Assembly: GCA_021818125.1 (NCBI GenBank)
Contig: JAKAFG010000054.1
Location: 1-10,284 of the forward strand
Origin: Pseudomonadota bacterium
Lineage (GTDB): Bacteria; Pseudomonadota; Gammaproteobacteria; Acidithiobacillales; Acidithiobacillaceae
Reading direction: 5' to 3'
DNA length: 10,284 nucleotides
Under the pieces are notes generated by a model that saw nothing but the letters and a program-made list of their open reading frames with translations, did no database searches and was not told the DNA's origin. Below are positions 7,175-10,284 of this stretch, piece by piece (within the stretch, counting starts at the first letter, position 1; every line of letters starts with the position of its first letter). The position numbers were made by a program, and so were the translations under genes.

Positions 7175-7195
7175 GACCCCTCCCAATTCTCGCAA
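7165..7195 (-). promoter_or_regulatory. Weak candidate promoter for rpoE-rseA
   Basis: The minus strand has TGATACGAT, an extended -10 with TACGAT at 7165-7170. TTGCGA lies upstream at 7190-7195, with a long 19-base spacer. The -10 shares two bases with the candidate nadB -10 on the other strand. Transcription would start near 7158, about 50 bases before rpoE. The spacing makes this uncertain. Confidence 0.28.
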
Positions 7196-7228
7196 CGCTT
7201 GCGCCCGACACCTCTCCCAGGACAGCAA

Positions 7229-8818
7229 ATGCCTTTTTTCGACTTCCTCATTATCGGCTCCGGCGCCGCCGGACTCAGCACCGCCCTGGGGCTCAGCCGC
7301 CTCGGCCAGGTAGGCGTTGTGAGCAAAGGACGGGCGGGCGATTCCGCCAGCGACTGGGCGCAGGGTGGCATCGCCGCCGTCATGGATATGGACCGCGACA
7401 GCATTGCCCTGCACGTCGAGGATACACTGGGAGCCGGTGCCGGACTATGTCACCCGGAGGCGGTCCGGCAAATCATTGGCCGCGGCCCGGAGGCTGCGCG
7501 TCAATTGATCGACTGGGGGGTGCCCTTTGATCGCCAGCCGGACGGAAACTGGCACCTCACCCGTGAGGGCGGACACCAGGCGCGTCGGGTACTGCACAGC
7601 GCAGACACCACGGGCCACGCCATCGAGAGTACCCTGCTGCGAAGGGCTCTGGCCGAGCCTGCCGTACAGATAGCTGAGGAACACTGCGCCAGCGATCTTT
7701 GGCTCAGCGGGGGCCGTTGCGCGGGCGCCTGGGTACTCGCTCCGGGAGGCGACCGTCCGGAGTTGTGGACGGCACGGGCGGTGATTCTCGCCAGTGGCGG
7801 GGCCGGTCAGTTGTATTTGCACACCAGTAATCCGCTGGTGGCCACTGGGGACGGCATCGCACTCGCCTATCGGGCGGGTGCGGAAATCGCCAATCTGGAG
7901 TTCATCCAGTTTCATCCCACTACACTCTACCGGCCGGGTAGTGTACCTTTTTTGCTTTCTGAGGCCTTACGCGGTGAGGGAGCGCTCTTGCGCCTGCCGG
8001 ACGGCAGTGCTTTTCTGGAGCATTATGACCCCCGTGCCGAGCTGGCACCGCGGGATATTGTCGCGCGTGCGATTGATACGGAGATGAGGCGACATCACCT
8101 CGCCTATGTCACTCTGGACATCAGCGCGCAGCCCGGCCCCCTGGTGCAGCAGCATTTTCCGGCGATTTTCGCGCACTGCCGGGCACAGGGCTATGACCTG
8201 ACGCGGGAGCCGATTCCGGTGGTCCCCGCCGCCCACTATACCTGCGGCGGCGTAGTCGTAGACGCGGCGGGACGCAGCACCATCCCGGGACTCTATGCGG
8301 CGGGCGAAGTTAGCTCCACCGGGCTGCACGGTGCCAATCGTCTCGCCAGCAATTCGCTGCTGGAATGTGTGGTGGGTGCGGCAGCGATCGTCGCGGATCT
8401 GGAAGGACAGTCGCACCTGCCAGACAGACCTCGTCAGTTGCCCGTGCAGTCGCCAGGGCGGGTGAAAACAGTTGTGCGCGCGGCAGACATCACCACCCTG
8501 CGGCAAAGGTTACAAGCGGGTATGTGGCAAGCGGCAGGCATCACCCGCAATGATCAGAACCTGCGGGCGGCCAGCGCGCATTGGAATGAACTGGCTACGC
8601 GCATCGGCGATGCCCTGTGCGGGCCGCGGCCTTATCAGGAGCTGCGCAATCTGCGCCAGTGCGCGGAAATCCTCACCCGTTCCGCGCTGTTACGCGAAGA
8701 ATCCCGTGGCTGTCATTTCAATAGTGACCACCCGCAACGCCGGGATGTAGCAGCGGACAGTATCAGCCAGCGGGATCAACAGGGTCCGGTGCTGCGTTCC
8801 ATTCCTGGCGCAACCTGA
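7229..8818 (+). CDS. nadB: L-aspartate oxidase
   Basis: NadB is a cytoplasmic FAD enzyme that oxidises L-aspartate to iminoaspartate. NadA then condenses this with dihydroxyacetone phosphate to quinolinate in de novo NAD synthesis. From the ATG at 7229 the protein has 529 residues, near the usual ~540. The N-terminal FAD-binding fold shows IIGSGAAGLSTALGL (8-22). SDWAQGGIAA (41-50), TREGGHQARRVLHSADTTGH (111-130), EFIQFHPTTL, and GLHGANRLASNSLLECVVGA are the family's cofactor and active-site blocks. The C-terminal helical domain ends with the typical RGCHFNSDHP. The reading frame stays open upstream to 7082, but that part is not NadB-like and overlaps rpoE. The ATG at 7229 has AGGA six bases before it. 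The last 18 codons overlap the convergent ygfX gene. nadB divergent from rpoE is also the Pseudomonas and E. coli arrangement. Confidence 0.98.
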   Translation: MPFFDFLIIGSGAAGLSTALGLSRLGQVGVVSKGRAGDSASDWAQGGIAAVMDMDRDSIALHVEDTLGAGAGLCHPEAVRQIIGRGPEAARQLIDWGVPFDRQPDGNWHLTREGGHQARRVLHSADTTGHAIESTLLRRALAEPAVQIAEEHCASDLWLSGGRCAGAWVLAPGGDRPELWTARAVILASGGAGQLYLHTSNPLVATGDGIALAYRAGAEIANLEFIQFHPTTLYRPGSVPFLLSEALRGEGALLRLPDGSAFLEHYDPRAELAPRDIVARAIDTEMRRHHLAYVTLDISAQPGPLVQQHFPAIFAHCRAQGYDLTREPIPVVPAAHYTCGGVVVDAAGRSTIPGLYAAGEVSSTGLHGANRLASNSLLECVVGAAAIVADLEGQSHLPDRPRQLPVQSPGRVKTVVRAADITTLRQRLQAGMWQAAGITRNDQNLRAASAHWNELATRIGDALCGPRPYQELRNLRQCAEILTRSALLREESRGCHFNSDHPQRRDVAADSISQRDQQGPVLRSIPGAT

Positions 8819-9293
8819 GCCGCCAGCGCCGCCACAGATCATCGCCTGTCGTGAAGAAGCCGATCAGCAGATGGCGGCGACCATTGCTACCCTGTAGGGG
8901 AACCACCCCCAGGCGCGGGTGCAGAAACGGGCGAGCGCCAGGCCGAACCGGTACCACGCTGCCATCCTCCATTTGCACCTGCAGGTCGCTCTCTATGCCG
9001 AGCAGGATCGCCTCCGGCACGGTCTGGCCGACACGCTGACGCAGGGGACAGCGCCAAACGATCCACGCCAGCAGCACGGCAAGCAGTGCCAACCCCCAGT
9101 GCCAGTCGTGGCCCATCGTAAAACCCGTGCAGAGCAAAGCCAGTACACAGGGAACACTCTGTAGCCAGCGCTGCCGCCGGGCACTGCCGAAGGAAAGCAT
9201 CGGCAAGATTTTGTCGCCGTCATCCATGAGGGTATGATCGGGGCCATGTTGTTTCAGCAACCGGGAGTCGAATCGCATGTCTTCAGCCGTCAT
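8763..9293 (-). CDS. ygfX: YgfX/CptA-like small inner-membrane protein
   Basis: The 176-residue frame encodes two adjacent transmembrane segments (about 44-60 and 65-81) and a C-terminal cytoplasmic domain. That domain ends GRRHLLIGFFTTGDDLWRRW, resembling the GKRQHLWLAADSMDEAEWRDL end of E. coli YgfX. In E. coli, YgfX (CptA) is encoded with SdhE and was described as a toxin acting on MreB and FtsZ; that role is debated. Here no sdhE accompanies it. The ATG at 9293 has AGGGGGG eight bases upstream. Family members usually begin about ten residues before the first membrane segment, so the ATGs at 9227 or 9200 (MLSFGSARRQRW) are real alternatives, though without ribosome sites. The gene overlaps nadB tail-to-tail by 56 bases and ygfZ head-to-head by 17. 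The family call rests on weak similarity plus position. Confidence 0.7.
   Translation of the reverse strand: MTAEDMRFDSRLLKQHGPDHTLMDDGDKILPMLSFGSARRQRWLQSVPCVLALLCTGFTMGHDWHWGLALLAVLLAWIVWRCPLRQRVGQTVPEAILLGIESDLQVQMEDGSVVPVRPGARPFLHPRLGVVPLQGSNGRRHLLIGFFTTGDDLWRRWRLRLRQEWNAAPDPVDPAG
9211..9238 (+). promoter_or_regulatory. Candidate sigma-70 promoter for ygfZ
   Basis: TTGTCG (9211-9216, four of six) and TATGAT (9233-9238, five of six) are 16 bases apart. Transcription would start near 9245, about 32 bases before the ygfZ ATG. The site lies inside the N-terminal codons of the longest ygfX frame. Confidence 0.42.
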
Positions 9294-10242
9294 TACCTTT
9301 ACCCCCCTGCGTACGGAACTGGGTCTGATTCACGCCTACGGTGTGGATGCCGAAAAATTTTTACAAGGGCAATTCTCTAACGATCTGCATGCCCTGGCCA
9401 GTGGTCACGGCCAGTGGAGCAGCTACAGTACGGCCAAAGGGCGCATGATCGCCAATTTTTACGTGCAGCGCGACGGCGATGGCTTTTGGCTGAGCCTGGC
9501 CGCCGATATGGCCGACATAGTCATCGAGCGCCTGCGCAAGTTCCGGATGATGGCCAAGCTGGAGATTGAGCGGGGGGAACCGGAATCCGCATTACTATCC
9601 GTCTACGGCAGTGGTGCGGGTGACCTGCTCGGCCGCACCCTCGGCGTAGCGTTAGGGGAAACCGGCAACAGCGGGGTGGTCCACGACGACAGGATCATCA
9701 CCCGCCTGCCCTGGATGGATGCGGAGGCCTTTCTGATCGTTTTGCCCGCATCCCGTGTGGAAGCGCTCAGCGTAGGGCTGGCGGCGGCTGGTGCGCGGGC
9801 CGGATCTGCGGAGGATTGGCGATTGCAAGCCATTCATGCCGGCGTCGGCATGATCAGCAGCGCCACCACGGAAAAAGTCATTCCCCAGGAACTGAATCTG
9901 GAGGCATTGGGCGGCATCAATTTCAAGAAGGGCTGCTACCCAGGGCAAGAGATCGTCGCCCGCTCCCACTATCTCGGCAAGCTCAAGAACCAGACCTATC
10001 GGATCGCGGCGCCGGCGTCACTGCGGGCGGGTGAAGAAATCTTCTGCACCAGCATGGGCGAACAGAGCATTGGCATCGTCATCAATGCGGCACCGGATCC
10101 TCAGGATGGCTTTGCAGCGCTGGCTGTTTTACGCGCCGCTAACGCCGGGGAGACCCTGATGGCCGGGGCGCCGAACGGTACCCCTTTGAGCTTAGGGAAT
10201 CTTCCCTACCCCCTGCCCCTGGACGTCGCCAGGGAAGGATAA
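9277..10242 (+). CDS. ygfZ: YgfZ/GcvT-like folate-binding protein for iron-sulfur cluster upkeep
   Basis: YgfZ (IBA57 family) is a tetrahydrofolate-binding protein that supports the assembly or repair of some 4Fe-4S enzymes, including MiaB in E. coli. The 321-residue protein shows the family's N-terminal pattern (VDAEKFLQGQFSNDLHAL, 23-40, and STAKGRMIANFYV). It also has the diagnostic signature KGCYPGQE at residues 218-225, with the conserved cysteine C220, followed by IVARSHYLGKLK. It is shorter than, but similar to, the E. coli protein (326). The ATG at 9277 is backed by GGGAG nine bases upstream. It sits back to back with ygfX, as in Pseudomonas, but without sdhE between them. Its 3' end contains the ribosome site of the next gene, suggesting an operon with it. 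Confidence 0.95.
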   Translation: MSSAVITFTPLRTELGLIHAYGVDAEKFLQGQFSNDLHALASGHGQWSSYSTAKGRMIANFYVQRDGDGFWLSLAADMADIVIERLRKFRMMAKLEIERGEPESALLSVYGSGAGDLLGRTLGVALGETGNSGVVHDDRIITRLPWMDAEAFLIVLPASRVEALSVGLAAAGARAGSAEDWRLQAIHAGVGMISSATTEKVIPQELNLEALGGINFKKGCYPGQEIVARSHYLGKLKNQTYRIAAPASLRAGEEIFCTSMGEQSIGIVINAAPDPQDGFAALAVLRAANAGETLMAGAPNGTPLSLGNLPYPLPLDVAREG

Positions 10243-10245
10243 TCC

Positions 10246-10284
10246 ATGTGGGGTCTGGTGGCGGGCATTGTCAGTTATCCGGTA
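10246..10284 (+). CDS. Start of an unidentified protein, cut by the right edge
   Basis: An ATG three bases after the ygfZ stop opens a frame of 13 codons to the window end: MWGLVAGIVSYPV. The strong ribosome site AGGGAAGGA (10231-10239) lies six bases upstream, inside the last codons of ygfZ. The spacing and site indicate a real, translationally coupled gene. The N-terminus is hydrophobic and could be a membrane segment or signal peptide. Too little is present to name the family. Confidence 0.6.
   Translation, partial: MWGLVAGIVSYPV

Noticed and set aside
7082..7228. Upstream extension of the nadB frame beginning at GTG 7082
   Set aside because: The 49 extra residues are not NadB-like, overlap the rpoE coding region and lack a ribosome site. 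The ATG at 7229 starts directly before the FAD-binding motif.
7967..8506. 179-codon minus-strand open frame
   Set aside because: It is antisense to conserved nadB blocks and is a compositional shadow of nadB.
1..10284. Search for CRISPR arrays, tRNA, insertion sequences, long repeats or a novel defence system
   Set aside because: Reading both strands I found no tandem or spaced direct repeats, no cloverleaf candidates and no transposase motifs. Every long stretch is accounted for by conserved housekeeping or stress genes.

Overview
The window is a compact, fully coding stretch of a proteobacterial chromosome with moderately high GC by eye. The gene order on the minus strand is rpoE-rseA-mucD-lepA-lepB-DUF4845-rnc-era. 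On the plus strand nadB is divergent from rpoE, and a ygfX/ygfZ pair follows. This matches the algU/mucA/mucD/lepA/lepB/rnc/era neighbourhood known from Pseudomonas, with nadB and ygfZ on its flank, so the source belongs in or next to the Gammaproteobacteria. The missing mucB/mucC genes and the composition make an Acidithiobacillus-like organism my best guess. That is inference: nothing here fixes the genus.

Layout. Positions 1-182 hold the 5' part of era, and 175-855 is rnc, overlapping era. Positions 920-1354 encode a small DUF4845 membrane protein, 1436-2227 is lepB and 2295-4097 is lepA. A clear intrinsic terminator at 4153-4185 lies between lepA and the periplasmic protease gene mucD (4203-5702). 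A 116-base gap separates mucD from rseA (5819-6484), which overlaps rpoE (6481-7107) by four bases. A 121-base divergent control region separates rpoE from nadB (7229-8818). The 3' end of nadB overlaps the convergent ygfX gene (8763-9293), whose 5' end overlaps the divergent ygfZ (9277-10242). A new gene starts at 10246 and runs off the window.

How the genes work together. RpoE, RseA and MucD form an envelope-stress module: sigma factor, membrane-bound anti-sigma factor and periplasmic protease. LepB (signal peptidase I) serves protein export, LepA (EF4) translation and ribosome assembly, and RNase III plus Era rRNA processing and 30S assembly. NadB starts NAD synthesis, and YgfZ helps maintain certain iron-sulfur enzymes. 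All are housekeeping or stress genes. I see no mobile element, CRISPR array, tRNA, rRNA or defence system, and no gene-free stretch over 300 bases. The points worth a second look concern missing partners (no rseB/rseC, no sdhE), gene overlaps, start-site choices and compact promoters, not a new system.
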